Positions 1 through 9,118 of a stretch of DNA of 64,000 nt are shown in pieces. The notes beneath the pieces are model-generated. The model saw only the letters and a list, made by a program, of their open reading frames with translations. It did no database searches and was not told the DNA's origin. This DNA comes from Nitrososphaerota archaeon (GTDB lineage: Archaea > Thermoproteota > Nitrososphaeria > Nitrososphaerales > Nitrosopumilaceae): the NCBI GenBank assembly GCA_028867755.1, contig JAGWFT010000001.1, positions 164,727 to 228,726 on the forward strand, in the 5' to 3' direction. Positions within the stretch are counted from its first letter, which is position 1. Every line of letters begins with the position of its first letter. The translations under genes and the position numbers were made by a program.

Positions 1-147
1 GATACTGCGTCAGAGGAGGAGAGTGTTTCTTGGAGAGTCTTGGCTGGGATTCGTGATACTGCGTCAGAGGAGGAGAGTGTTTCTTTGAGAGTCTTGGCTG
101 GGATTCGTGATACTGCGTCAGAGGAGGAGAGTGTTTCTTGGAGAGTT
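1..147. repeat. 54-bp tandem repeat in the adhesin gene
   Basis: Copies start at 1, 55 and 109 (the last is partial). They are nearly identical at DNA level and each encodes 18 residues of the form KTLQETLSSSDAVSRIPA. The array continues past the window edge, so copy number is unknown. Near-identity suggests recent duplication or gene conversion. Confidence 0.9.
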
Positions 148-3100
148 ACAGTGTTAATCTGGTTTGCTGAATTTATTTCAAGTGCAACTTCAGCCCATTT
201 ATCACCAGTAGTACCAGCAGTCCACTGAAAAGTTGTTGAAGTGGACGCTGGCTGCGTGTTAAGGTGATAGCTTGATGCTCCTGCTGCAGTCGTACCCGCG
301 TTTGTTGAGTAACCAGATGTTTGTGTAGGTGAAGTTGGACTAACTGCAGTAGTTGTTACTTCGACGACTCCATCTACCACCATACTATTTAGATTAGTAT
401 TGGTAAGTGAGGTTGTAATTGTGCCCGATGTACCCGTAGCAGTATTTTTTGAAGCACCTACCGGAGTTGCTTGTAAAACGCCCGTTAAGGCATACGCACC
501 TGCTTGCATGACAACATTACCGCTTGCTGTAATTAGGAGCGTTTTTGCACCAGTGGTTGGAGCTTTCATGTACCACATTGAAACTTGGCCTGTGTTGGCA
601 AGGGCTGGTCCTGCAGTCATTGCTACAGCATTCCATTTTACACTTGATACAGTACCAGACGCAGTAGAGACAATGACTAACAATAGTGTATTTGAACCAC
701 TCGCTGGAACAGTAATTCCCGTACCACCGCTGCAAGAAAGTTGATGGGAGGGCCCACTTGCTGTTCCTTTACATGTGGTTTGTACAGCGCCGTTTAATGC
801 TATTGTTCCAGTAGAAGGATCAACAGCTACAAACCATGGCCTTGCTTCTTTGAAGACTTGACCTGAGCCATAGCTTATCTGAGCTGGGCCCAGTGCATAT
901 AGCTGCGGATACTGCAATGGTACAGAGTATGTGTATTGTACTGACGTTGAATTTCCAATCAAGTTCTTGTTCCATGTTATTGTAGTAGTATCTCCCACAG
1001 TCTGCACGACTCCATCAGTTGTAACGTTAAAGACAGAAGGCACTGTTTCTTGGATAGTAGCAGAGCTTGCATTGGTAAATGAAGTAATATCCAGTTTTAC
1101 GTTAAACGAGTTTGGATTGTCCACTGGGTCAATCTTGGAATCAGCTGTTCTGATTATATCAAATGGGTACGAGTTTTCAGCCAAAAATGAGGTGTTGAAA
1201 ACGGCAGTGCCTGATGGATTTGTAGCACTAATTCCTACAGTATAGTTTCCTTCTGATGTTGTGGCATAGCTTGCATCATAGAGACCACACTGACTCTCTG
1301 GTGTAACTCCATTTCCTGTGGAAAGAGTGGTAGGATTGCCTGATGGGTCTACAATATTCATTGAAATGTTAGAGTTGCATACAGAGTGGCCACCATTGTC
1401 TAGTACCACTATGATAAAGTTGGCAGTCTCCCCTGGCCTGTAGATGCTTTTCTCCGTGTTAAGGGATACAAGGCCCCAGAAGAACTGATTTTGCGTGGTA
1501 AATGTCTGACCATTTCGCGTTAACGTGACTATTACCTTGTAAAGACCTGGATTTGCGCCTTTTAGTGAGGATAGCTTGATGTCAAATTTACCATCTCTGA
1601 GTTTTTGGAATACAGATTTTAATGGAATTTTCTTGCCGTTTGGTCCTATTATATCGATCTTGATCTTTCCTTCCTTGCCTGCCCAAGCATTATTCTGTAC
1701 TGAACCTAATGATTCTTTGATGTCTTTTTTGAACTTCTTCAGGTCTGCCGCTGTAAAGTACTCGAACTTGAATTCAGGGTTTTCAGTTATCAGGTAGCTG
1801 TTCTTGGTATTTACTAGAGACGTAGTTACAGGTATGGCAGTATCGTTGGCAGAGGTGTCATTTAGGGATGTACCGTTTACAAGTGATGTACTGTTCAAAA
1901 TGGATGTGCCATTGAGAACAGATGTAGCATTTGAGAATTGGTTAAAGGAGAGAGAGTTAGTGCTGTTTTTTAGGTTCACATTTTGTACTATGGTTGAATT
2001 TATTGTTGGATTAAGATTAGTTAGTTTGGTAGAATTTGATATAATACTTGCATTGATTTGTGTATTCTGGGAAAGCGGGTTGTTTTGATATATCTGAGCG
2101 ATCTGCAATGGGCTCAAGAGTGAATCATATAGTTTAACATTCTCAATCAAACCTGAGAATAGATTACTTGCCGTATTTCTAGAACCAAGGTAAGCACCAA
2201 TGAGTACGTCGGCATTTGATGATAGGCTATCAACTGTCTTAGTTTCAAGTTGACCATTGAGTGCAATTGTAGGTACACCGCTTAGCTGCTGACTTGCTTC
2301 TTGTTTTCCGTTAACGTAAATTGTAATGGTAGTATCATTGAAGGTGGCAGCAATATGTGTCCAGTCTTGTGGAATAGCACTGTTCGATGTTACCGTATCC
2401 CATTTTATTCCATCAAATATTGAAAAGAAGACCTTCTTTACAGGAGGCATGTTGTTGTTGACTGCAAGTATGAAGGTGTTGCTTTTACTGATTACAGTAA
2501 ATTGTGATGAACCCTGGCTATAGTCTGGCTTTATCCATGCAGATAGAGTGAGGGCCGAGAGATTTGCAGTAGAGGTAACGTTCTGTTTTAGATATCCATT
2601 ACCATTGAGTTGTAATGAGGGTGTGCCTGTACTATTGTCTAGTTGGGTATCACCTACAGAATTAGAATTCAAACTAGATTGAGTAAACTGCCATGAGTTG
2701 GTAGGACTTGTTCCATTTGTAGAGTTTGGGTTGTTTATTGCAATAGAGTTTGAGAACTGATTGGAGAGAGCATTAGTGGCATTAGAGAAATGATTGAAGG
2801 AGAGTGTAGAGTTTGTAATGGATGCAGAGGTGACGTTTGAGAACTGATTGAAGGAAAGAGTGCCAGTGTTGTTTGGTACAGTGTTGTTTATTGCAGTAGA
2901 GTTTGAGAATTGGTTGAATGAAAGAGAGTTGGTGCTGTTGTTTGCTGTAGTAGAGTTTGAGAATTGGTTGAATGAAAGAGAGTTGGCACCGTTTGATACT
3001 CCAGATACAGTTTGATTTGATGATTGCTCTGCATATGCAGCTGCAATAAAACTTGGAGAGAGAGATATAGGAGTAGCAACAGATGATGAAATTAGAACGA

Positions 3101-3893
3101 TGATAAAGAAAAAGGATAAAATTTTTCTGGAATTAGAAATTCTAAGTTTTTCATTTTCAGATTTGACTAGAATATATCCCGAAATGGGTACTAACAACAA
3201 AAAGACAAGAGGATCATTTGGATTAATTGCATCGTGAACAAATTTTGAAATTCCATTGTCCAAGATTATACTTTCCGAAATTATTTTTGTACTGTCAGGA
3301 ATATGTATAGAAATATTCTTGCCAGCATTTCCAATTAATTCCATATATGTAAATTTCTTGAAATTGTTTTCTAGATTTACAATTGCTTGAGTAAAAACTA
3401 ATTCTTGATTTTCTATCAAGCTAACTGATTTGATTATAGATGTTTGATAATTCGATATAGGATTGTTTGTCATTTCTTTGCCATTAATTCTAATTCGATC
3501 AAAATTCCAAATTCTATCAAAGGTTGTTTGAAATTCGGAATTTCGTTTTACAATAGAGATCAAGTTTTGATTTTGACCATCATCAAGTGTAAGTGACATT
3601 TTCTCTGACAAGTTAACTTGAATTTCTGTTGATGGTATTTTTTTAATTGCTGAATTTTGATCAGGTGATGATTTGTCATCTGAAACTCCCATATTTTCAG
3701 CTAGATTAATCTTGAAAGTTTTTTTGTTATATGAGCTGTCTTGGTTATCAATCGTTTGAATTTTTTTTGATAATTCTTGTTGTCCAGATTGCATTGCAGT
3801 TATAGAATCAGCATTAGCAATACTCAAAGAAGTGGTCAATGCAAATATCAGAAAAATGGCGATACTTGATTTCCAGAGTCCTCTATTCATCAT
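1..3893 (-). CDS. Giant cell-surface adhesin, LamG-containing, 3' end beyond the window
   Basis: At least 1297 residues, open to the window edge. Reading from ATG at 3893: a signal peptide (residues ~1-28), an extracellular-looking N domain (~29-225), a membrane segment (~228-245), a short basic loop, and a second membrane segment ending in an Ala-rich stretch (~263-285). Then follow repeats of the motif SLSFNQFSN rich in N-x-S/T sites, a LamG/concanavalin-like domain (~400-605, with LSAWIKPD and IYVNGKQ), more FNQFSN repeats, a macroglobulin-MG2-like stretch with YRPGE (~805-865), and further beta domains. The visible end is an 18-residue repeat. Function is inferred: surface attachment or S-layer-associated glycoprotein. 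No enzyme motif was seen. A TTAAGA-type promoter lies about 30 bases upstream, suggesting a leaderless mRNA. The upstream neighbour is another surface protein on the same strand. Confidence 0.8.
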   Translation of the reverse strand, partial: MMNRGLWKSSIAIFLIFALTTSLSIANADSITAMQSGQQELSKKIQTIDNQDSSYNKKTFKINLAENMGVSDDKSSPDQNSAIKKIPSTEIQVNLSEKMSLTLDDGQNQNLISIVKRNSEFQTTFDRIWNFDRIRINGKEMTNNPISNYQTSIIKSVSLIENQELVFTQAIVNLENNFKKFTYMELIGNAGKNISIHIPDSTKIISESIILDNGISKFVHDAINPNDPLVFLLLVPISGYILVKSENEKLRISNSRKILSFFFIIVLISSSVATPISLSPSFIAAAYAEQSSNQTVSGVSNGANSLSFNQFSNSTTANNSTNSLSFNQFSNSTAINNTVPNNTGTLSFNQFSNVTSASITNSTLSFNHFSNATNALSNQFSNSIAINNPNSTNGTSPTNSWQFTQSSLNSNSVGDTQLDNSTGTPSLQLNGNGYLKQNVTSTANLSALTLSAWIKPDYSQGSSQFTVISKSNTFILAVNNNMPPVKKVFFSIFDGIKWDTVTSNSAIPQDWTHIAATFNDTTITIYVNGKQEASQQLSGVPTIALNGQLETKTVDSLSSNADVLIGAYLGSRNTASNLFSGLIENVKLYDSLLSPLQIAQIYQNNPLSQNTQINASIISNSTKLTNLNPTINSTIVQNVNLKNSTNSLSFNQFSNATSVLNGTSILNSTSLVNGTSLNDTSANDTAIPVTTSLVNTKNSYLITENPEFKFEYFTAADLKKFKKDIKESLGSVQNNAWAGKEGKIKIDIIGPNGKKIPLKSVFQKLRDGKFDIKLSSLKGANPGLYKVIVTLTRNGQTFTTQNQFFWGLVSLNTEKSIYRPGETANFIIVVLDNGGHSVCNSNISMNIVDPSGNPTTLSTGNGVTPESQCGLYDASYATTSEGNYTVGISATNPSGTAVFNTSFLAENSYPFDIIRTADSKIDPVDNPNSFNVKLDITSFTNASSATIQETVPSVFNVTTDGVVQTVGDTTTITWNKNLIGNSTSVQYTYSVPLQYPQLYALGPAQISYGSGQVFKEARPWFVAVDPSTGTIALNGAVQTTCKGTASGPSHQLSCSGGTGITVPASGSNTLLLVIVSTASGTVSSVKWNAVAMTAGPALANTGQVSMWYMKAPTTGAKTLLITASGNVVMQAGAYALTGVLQATPVGASKNTATGTSGTITTSLTNTNLNSMVVDGVVEVTTTAVSPTSPTQTSGYSTNAGTTAAGASSYHLNTQPASTSTTFQWTAGTTGDKWAEVALEINSANQINTVTLQETLSSSDAVSRIPAKTLKETLSSSDAVSRIPAKTLQETLSSSDAV

Positions 3894-4863
3894 TATTTAT
3901 TGTCCTAGTCTGATAATCTTAAGACGAATGGAATTTTGTAATATGTGCAGGATCCGAACTGGCAGAACAGCCCAGATGTAATGCCACTCTGGAATATCAT
4001 ATTTTTACCAAAAAATCCCGTATTACTAACAAGTGTTAAGACAAATTCCTAATTTTTAACAATTAATAGATATCTAGATTCTACTACAATTAAGATACAA
4101 GCGTTTCAAATACAGTTAGAAAGATTTTATTTTTTAAAATATTGAAAATGATCAGATATGTATTTTTGAAAAAATAATACAACACCTGAAGAATATTATT
4201 TTGAAATTGTGTCATAAACAGTGTCTTTACTGATTACAAATATGTAATTATTTGTAACAGTACTTTTGTATCGTAAGAAAATATTTTTAATCAAAATCAT
4301 AAATCTAATAATATTTATCTTCAGACTTAAAATTTCTCAGAAAGTTGCTTTTGTTTGTCTTGCAATACTTTTCATAATGAATATTTTCTAGTATTGACCA
4401 AATTCTCCAACTCCTAAATTATCTAGTACTTATCTCAAAAAGACAGTATCTTTCTCTAATATTGTACGCGTTATTATTTTTCTCTAAACTGTTAGCATTT
4501 CATCTCTATTCCGATCATCCTACTATTTCATTTATAGATCAGCAATTCCTAAAAAGAAAAAGATTTGTTCTATCTTTTATGTTGTTATAGTAATTTTGTT
4601 TTTGATATATATTACAACTGTGTTTACAAAGACGTTGACAGTAGCATACAGAGCAACGAAGAAAATTTTTTTCCAGAATTTTCTATACTGTGTCATGTGG
4701 TATATTTTTTCTTGCTGCATTAAATAATCCTATTACATACGAAAGCAAAAACAAAAATACCAAACTGTCAAATCTTAAATAATCACGATTCATTCATGTT
4801 TCTGATTCTTGGAATAGTTTTACTCGAGACAATCATAAAACATTACAGTGTTGATTTTGGAAA
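3894..4863. other. Long AT-rich intergenic region without a recognised gene
   Basis: About 970 bases between two surface-protein genes on the minus strand. Short open stretches exist on both strands but none has a convincing start, promoter and codon pattern. Near 3961-3992, on the adhesin's upstream side, a short hairpin (arms 3972-3976 and 3988-3992) could belong to a leader RNA. The rest is unexplained and may be decayed sequence. Confidence 0.6.
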
Positions 4864-5667
4864 TTAGTACTTGCAGTAAATCTCACTTTTCTTTAGTCTT
4901 ATAATGACTATTAGAGAAGAGATAGTTACAGATAGAATCAACAAAGGCCATGGAAATTCTGGAAGAGATTGGTCAGGAGATATTAGATCTCCCCATAATT
5001 TTGGAGGCGGAATCTCGAATGTGTTTTTAGACGATATATCTTTTGGATATGTGTAAATTTTACCAGTGTGTGACTCGAAAACAGCCATGTAGAACCCATA
5101 GTGGTCTAACCTTCCAAGCTTATCGAGCGGTATTCTAAATTCATAGCTTGAATGTGGATCTAAACTATATCGATCGTGTTTATCTGAAACATTACCTATA
5201 GCAACAAGCCCATCAAAATTGGTAATTTTTTTGAAATTACCATTAAACCCTAATGTAGATCCTCCCTGCAACGTATACGATTCGGTACCGTTTAAAACAT
5301 TAACAAAACAATAATCGTTAGAAGTAGATTCTTGTGGTTTTGCATCATTTTTATCAAAACAAATCATGGCATAATCTGATCTCTTTTGGTAATTGGTGTC
5401 GGTAAGATCATCTATCATAATATAAATAAAATTGTCTTGATGAGCACTTCTCAATTCAATTTCAGTTCCATCATCATAAAAAAAATTATTGAGACTTGAT
5501 GCCTTCCATTCTTCTGTAAACGACCATTTTCCATCAAATACAACATTATTCATGTGTGTTGAGAGTGTTATCATTATGGGTTCGTCCGCATAAGCACTTG
5601 AGGTACCCAACATAAAGATCAAGATCATTAAGACATAATACTTGACTTGCAAAATTGTAGACGCCAT
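4864..5667 (-). CDS. Exported, membrane-anchored CBM9/DOMON-like protein with PEFP C-terminal anchor
   Basis: 267 residues. The signal peptide (~1-27) ends at SSAYA. The core (~30-215) has the pattern of a CBM9/DOMON-type beta-sandwich: VVFDGKWSFTEEW near the start, IYIMIDDLTD, then paired beta strands and two cysteines (CFDK, DYCF). The C terminus has PEFP followed by a hydrophobic segment (~242-260) and a basic tail, which is the recurrent anchor or sorting tail of thaumarchaeal surface proteins. The likely role is ligand (sugar or haem) binding at the cell surface; the ligand is unknown. A later Met at residue 14 could also start the signal peptide. Confidence 0.65.
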   Translation of the reverse strand: MASTILQVKYYVLMILIFMLGTSSAYADEPIMITLSTHMNNVVFDGKWSFTEEWKASSLNNFFYDDGTEIELRSAHQDNFIYIMIDDLTDTNYQKRSDYAMICFDKNDAKPQESTSNDYCFVNVLNGTESYTLQGGSTLGFNGNFKKITNFDGLVAIGNVSDKHDRYSLDPHSSYEFRIPLDKLGRLDHYGFYMAVFESHTGKIYTYPKDISSKNTFEIPPPKLWGDLISPDQSLPEFPWPLLILSVTISSLIVIIRLKKSEIYCKY

Positions 5668-5748
5668 AATAAATTATTAATGAATAGATTTTAAACTTTG
5701 GTTATTTCGTTGGACAAGTTTATAGACCATGTTATCTTTTTGGTGATT

Positions 5749-5994
5749 ATGAAAAAACCTGTTGTTATAGGAATAATTGCCATAATAATTTCAATTGGAG
5801 TGATAGTAGCATTATCTTATGTTGTTCCTGCAGGTAGTAATAATCCTGCTAATGTTCCAACAAACTCACAAAATACCACTGTTACAGTTACACCTCAGAC
5901 TGTCAATAATGCGACAACTGTTACTGCTCAAAATACAACTGGTAAACATTTCAACATAACTCTGCAAGAACAAGTTGGTATAAAGACAAAATAA
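5749..5994 (+). CDS. Small exported or anchored protein, unknown function
   Basis: 81 residues from ATG at 5749. An upstream in-frame start at 5698 would add a hydrophobic 17-residue extension and is less likely. One N-terminal hydrophobic segment (KKPVVIGIIAIIISIGVIVALSYVV) is followed by a Thr/Asn-rich linker with several N-x-T sites and the tail NITLQEQVGIKTK. I do not recognise a family. The composition is that of a glycosylated surface or periplasm-like protein anchored by its N terminus. It sits divergently from the CBM9-like gene, within a surface-protein cluster. Confidence 0.55.
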   Translation: MKKPVVIGIIAIIISIGVIVALSYVVPAGSNNPANVPTNSQNTTVTVTPQTVNNATTVTAQNTTGKHFNITLQEQVGIKTK

Positions 5995-6071
5995 TCAAGT
6001 TCCAAATTGGAACGTATCATATGCAGTAATTTCCACAATGTCTAATAATGAGAGATTGATCCTAAGAGACA

Positions 6072-6692
6072 ATGAATCATCTAAAAACTATGGGACTGTT
6101 TGGCATTGTAGCTATAGCAGTTGGCATGGTTGGGATAAACGGAGTTAATGCAAGCACATTAGGAATTGCAGATACTCCTAAATCCGATTCAGGTGAAAAG
6201 ACATCCTTGCTTGGCCACATAATTGTGACCGTAACAGATTCGCAAGGACACATCAAGGCATATCGACAAACTGACAACATAGTGACAAACATAGGACATG
6301 ACTGTGCTGCTAACCTGCTCTTTGGAACAGGATTTGCAAACTGTTCTTCTCCAGCAGTATTCAAGTATATTGCAGTCACAGCAGCAACCAGTGTCGGAAC
6401 AGGTACAGCTACTGATACTACACTTTCTGGCGAACTTACCACAAACGGATTGGCAAGAACCTCAGGAACTGTCACAGCAAACCAAGTTGCAACAGGTACA
6501 ACAACAAGTGCTATTGCACAAGTAGCAAATACTTTCACATATTCAGGCACTACTGCGCAATCTGTAGCAGCTGCAGGATTGTTTGATGCAGCAAGTACTG
6601 GAAATATGTTTGCTGAAAGGGCCTTTGGAAGTGCAGTCACACTGAATCAAAACGACCAACTGACGGTACAATGGCAGATAACACTTAGTTAA
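6072..6692 (+). CDS. Secreted protein with phage-structural-like beta domain
   Basis: 206 residues with a signal peptide (~1-27, ending NGVNA). The mature part resembles a beta domain common in tailed-phage structural proteins: NIVTNIGHDCAANLLFGTG at the start, FKYIAV, DTTLSGELTTNGLAR in the middle, AAGLFDAAS and the ending NQNDQLTVQWQITLS. In phages this end normally reads like DTLTVTWTITL. The signal peptide indicates a cellular secreted protein here rather than a prophage gene, and no other phage genes are nearby. The function is unknown; a surface fibre or pilus-like role is only a guess. Confidence 0.6.
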   Translation: MNHLKTMGLFGIVAIAVGMVGINGVNASTLGIADTPKSDSGEKTSLLGHIIVTVTDSQGHIKAYRQTDNIVTNIGHDCAANLLFGTGFANCSSPAVFKYIAVTAATSVGTGTATDTTLSGELTTNGLARTSGTVTANQVATGTTTSAIAQVANTFTYSGTTAQSVAAAGLFDAASTGNMFAERAFGSAVTLNQNDQLTVQWQITLS

Positions 6693-6844
6693 TAATTGAC
6701 ATTTTTGTAAAATAATTATTAACTATTTGATTTTTCCATGTCTATCCCAAGACTATTTTTTTAATTATTCCATTTGATCTAATCAACTTCATTTTTGGTT
6801 TAACAGCCCAAACCTATAATCCAAGGCAATAACAAGTTCTTGAC

Positions 6845-7546
6845 ATGTCATTAAAAAACAAAAAATATGTAGGGTTTGAAAGATTAAACAGAAAAATAAT
6901 AACCTGTAAAAAATGTTCCAGACTTTCAACTTACATACGTAAAGTGTCACAAGAGAAAGTTTTAAGATTCAGAGATGAGAATTATTGGGGCAAGCCTCTT
7001 ACTGGCTTTGGAGACATTAATGCCCAAGTATTGATAATAGGATTGGCGCCTGCCGCACATGGCGGAAATAGAACTGGTAGGATGTTTACGGGAGATAGTT
7101 CAGGAGATTGGGTGGCAAAAGTTCTTTACGAATATGGTTTTGCAAATCAGCCCACTAGTGAGACTATTGATGACGGTTTTCAGCTAATTAGCGCCTATAT
7201 CACTGCCTCACTTAGGTGTGCCCCTCCACAAAACAAACCATTGAAGGAAGAGCTTGATAACTGTTCCACGTATTTGCAAAATGAGATCTTATTATTGAAA
7301 AATGTTAAAGTGGTTGTATGTCTAGGCAAGATAGCATTTGATTCCTGTTGTAAATTATTACATATCAAAGGTATTAAGTTCTCCCATGGAAACCAATTTA
7401 CTCATAAAAAATGGATTATCATATGTTCATATCATCCAAGCAGACAGAACACCCAGACAGGTCGCTTGACATGGAAGCAGTGGTCAATGGTATTTGCAAA
7501 GGCTAGAAAATTTCTTGATGATAAAGAGATCGCAGTAGATCTTTAA
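6845..7546 (+). CDS. Uracil-DNA glycosylase, family 5 (UDGb)
   Basis: 233 residues. Removes uracil, and in this family also some deaminated purines, from DNA as the first step of base excision repair. The family-5 motif GLAPAAHGGNRTGRMFTGD is present at ~75-93, where the family lacks the usual catalytic Asp/Asn. Motif 2 is SYHPSRQNTQTGRLT near residue 200. Four iron-sulfur cysteines are visible: CKKC near 21-24, then C in LRCAPPQ and C in DNCSTYL. Length is normal. It is followed convergently by cdvB; another glycosylase and Nth are elsewhere in the window. Confidence 0.9.
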   Translation: MSLKNKKYVGFERLNRKIITCKKCSRLSTYIRKVSQEKVLRFRDENYWGKPLTGFGDINAQVLIIGLAPAAHGGNRTGRMFTGDSSGDWVAKVLYEYGFANQPTSETIDDGFQLISAYITASLRCAPPQNKPLKEELDNCSTYLQNEILLLKNVKVVVCLGKIAFDSCCKLLHIKGIKFSHGNQFTHKKWIIICSYHPSRQNTQTGRLTWKQWSMVFAKARKFLDDKEIAVDL

Positions 7547-7616
7547 TAAAGAAAATCAGGATTTTTTGTAATATAAAAAGAAGACGTTCTCGCCAGTCTC
7601 CCCATCCGAGCTTCCC

Positions 7617-8258
7617 CTACTCGTATGTTGATTGTGACGATACGCCGGAGGGTGATGGAACTGATGGGAACCTGTCGCCAATTTGTTGTTCTGCAACTGC
7701 CGATGCCTCTTGGAGTATCTTCTCTGTTTCTTCGCTTGATACATCGGATTCTACATTGAAGTCTCCACCTGCTAGTGAGTCCATCATTAGTCCATTGAGT
7801 GTCTGGGTCATTGCATTTAGTTCGGAATCTGCTTCTGGCATGAATCTTCCAAGGGATGATTTTAGTCCCTTCATTGTTGACATTGCAGGAGCAATTGCTA
7901 CCATTGCATCGCCTAGGTCGTGTATTGTTGTTAGACGCAATTGTACTTGCTCTAGTGCCATTCTAGCATTTCCTAGCATCTTTGTGACCTTTCTTATCTC
8001 TGCCAATTCATTGGACAGAACTCTACTTGTGCTCGCATCGTGTTGCTGCATTGCGACTACGATTCGCTTGAAAAGCTGTTCATCTCTTTGTCTTAGCTTT
8101 GTCAGCATAGCATCCATCTTCGATATTTGACCCTGTAACTTGTTCACAGCGCCCTCAATTCTTGGTTTGAGTGCTCCCTGTGGTTTTACAGTTTCACGTA
8201 ATTTTTCGGTTAAACCTACAGACTCGGGACGAGTCCAGGTCTTATCGAAGCCGGTCAT
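7617..8258 (-). CDS. cdvB: ESCRT-III-family cell division protein CdvB (paralogue 1)
   Basis: 213 residues. Cdv proteins form the division machinery of Nitrososphaerota. The N-terminal half is basic and helical (the Snf7-like core: LKPRIEGAVNKLQ, LFKRIVVAMQQHD, LAEIRKVTKMLGNARMALEQ). The C-terminal part is acidic (SSEETEKILQEA) and ends near DRFPSVPSPSG, which resembles a MIM2-type Pro motif that could bind the CdvC MIT domain (inference). It is clearly paralogous to the protein at 40742-41380 with collinear alignment. No CdvA or CdvC gene is adjacent. The promoter contains a palindrome shared with the other paralogue. Confidence 0.9.
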   Translation of the reverse strand: MTGFDKTWTRPESVGLTEKLRETVKPQGALKPRIEGAVNKLQGQISKMDAMLTKLRQRDEQLFKRIVVAMQQHDASTSRVLSNELAEIRKVTKMLGNARMALEQVQLRLTTIHDLGDAMVAIAPAMSTMKGLKSSLGRFMPEADSELNAMTQTLNGLMMDSLAGGDFNVESDVSSEETEKILQEASAVAEQQIGDRFPSVPSPSGVSSQSTYE

Positions 8259-8282
8259 GGCTGCTAGTTTTAAAGTTAGTTC

Positions 8283-8327
8283 TTAATTGCCGGTGTATAT
8301 TATCATCAACTCTAGGCTAAATTTAGC
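8283..8327 (-). promoter_or_regulatory. Conserved cdvB promoter block: TATA-like element and palindrome
   Basis: On the plus strand TTAATT (8283-8288), GGTGTATAT (8292-8300) and the perfect palindrome GCTAAATTTAGC (8316-8327). Read on the minus strand, palindrome then ATATACACC (TATA-like) leads to the cdvB start at 8258. The same arrangement with the same spacing precedes the second cdvB. It probably binds a regulator of division genes, which is inference. Confidence 0.7.
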
Positions 8328-8362
8328 TCACAAAATAAATCTGCCATAATTAGTTTGAAAGT

Positions 8363-9118
8363 GTGGCAAGAATAGCAGTTTTTGATTCAGGTATTGGTTC
8401 GCTTTCCATAATAAAACCAATCCAAAAAAAAATCAAGTCAGAGATTATCTATTTTGCTGATCAGGATAATTTCCCATATGGCACAAAGTCACCTAGTGAA
8501 TTAAAAAAAATTATCAGGTTAACGATTAAGAAACTAGAGGAAAAATTTGAGCCAGATTTGATAGTGATGGCATCAAACACACCTTCACTTTTGCTAAATC
8601 ACAAAAAGCAATCAAAAATTTTGGGAGTATATCCACCATTAAATGATGCTGCAAAAAAAACAATTACAAATACAATAGCAATTCTTGCTACAAAATCAGT
8701 TGTTGAAAGTAAAGAATTACGTAACTATATCAAAAAACAAGTTCCTGCAGGGATCAAAGTTATTAAGATTAATGCGTTACCACTTGTAGATCTTGTAGAG
8801 TCTGGAGCCTTTCTAACAAAAAAGAAATTTTGCAAAAAAAAGATCAACTCAGTCCTACGTATTATTATAGACAAACAAATTGATGTTGTTACCTTATCCA
8901 GCACACATCTTCCATTTCTTCTACCAATGTTAAAGAAGATCTTTCCCAGTGTAGTATTTCTTGATCCAGCAGACTCTATAGCTAATAAGATTGCAATACT
9001 ATTAAATGAAAAAAAATCAAACACATGTAAATTAAAGATATTTGCATCAGGAGATACCAAGACATTTCAAAAAAAGCTGCGAAAACTAGGAATTAAAAAC
9101 AATGTACAACAGCTATGA
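8363..9118 (+). CDS. Aspartate/glutamate racemase-family protein lacking both catalytic cysteines
   Basis: 251 residues from GTG at 8363. The fold signature of MurI is present: VFDSGIGSL (~6-14), FADQDNFPYG (~31-40), and the C-terminal region DVVTLSSTHLPFL. In active glutamate racemases the two catalytic cysteines lie in ACNTAS and GCTHYP motifs. Here those positions read ASNTPS (Ser71) and SSTHLP (Ser180). Normal racemization is therefore unlikely, and archaea have no peptidoglycan to need D-glutamate. It may be a binding or regulatory homologue or an enzyme of altered chemistry. Its 3' end overlaps the convergent cbiF by 6 bases. Confidence 0.75.
   Translation: MARIAVFDSGIGSLSIIKPIQKKIKSEIIYFADQDNFPYGTKSPSELKKIIRLTIKKLEEKFEPDLIVMASNTPSLLLNHKKQSKILGVYPPLNDAAKKTITNTIAILATKSVVESKELRNYIKKQVPAGIKVIKINALPLVDLVESGAFLTKKKFCKKKINSVLRIIIDKQIDVVTLSSTHLPFLLPMLKKIFPSVVFLDPADSIANKIAILLNEKKSNTCKLKIFASGDTKTFQKKLRKLGIKNNVQQL

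Noticed and set aside
3950-3995. tRNA fragment near GTTCGGATCC on the minus strand
   Set aside because: T-stem does not pair and no other arm is present; at most a short leader hairpin.
6072-6692. Prophage
   Set aside because: Only one phage-like domain with a signal peptide; no integrase, terminase, capsid or tail genes nearby.
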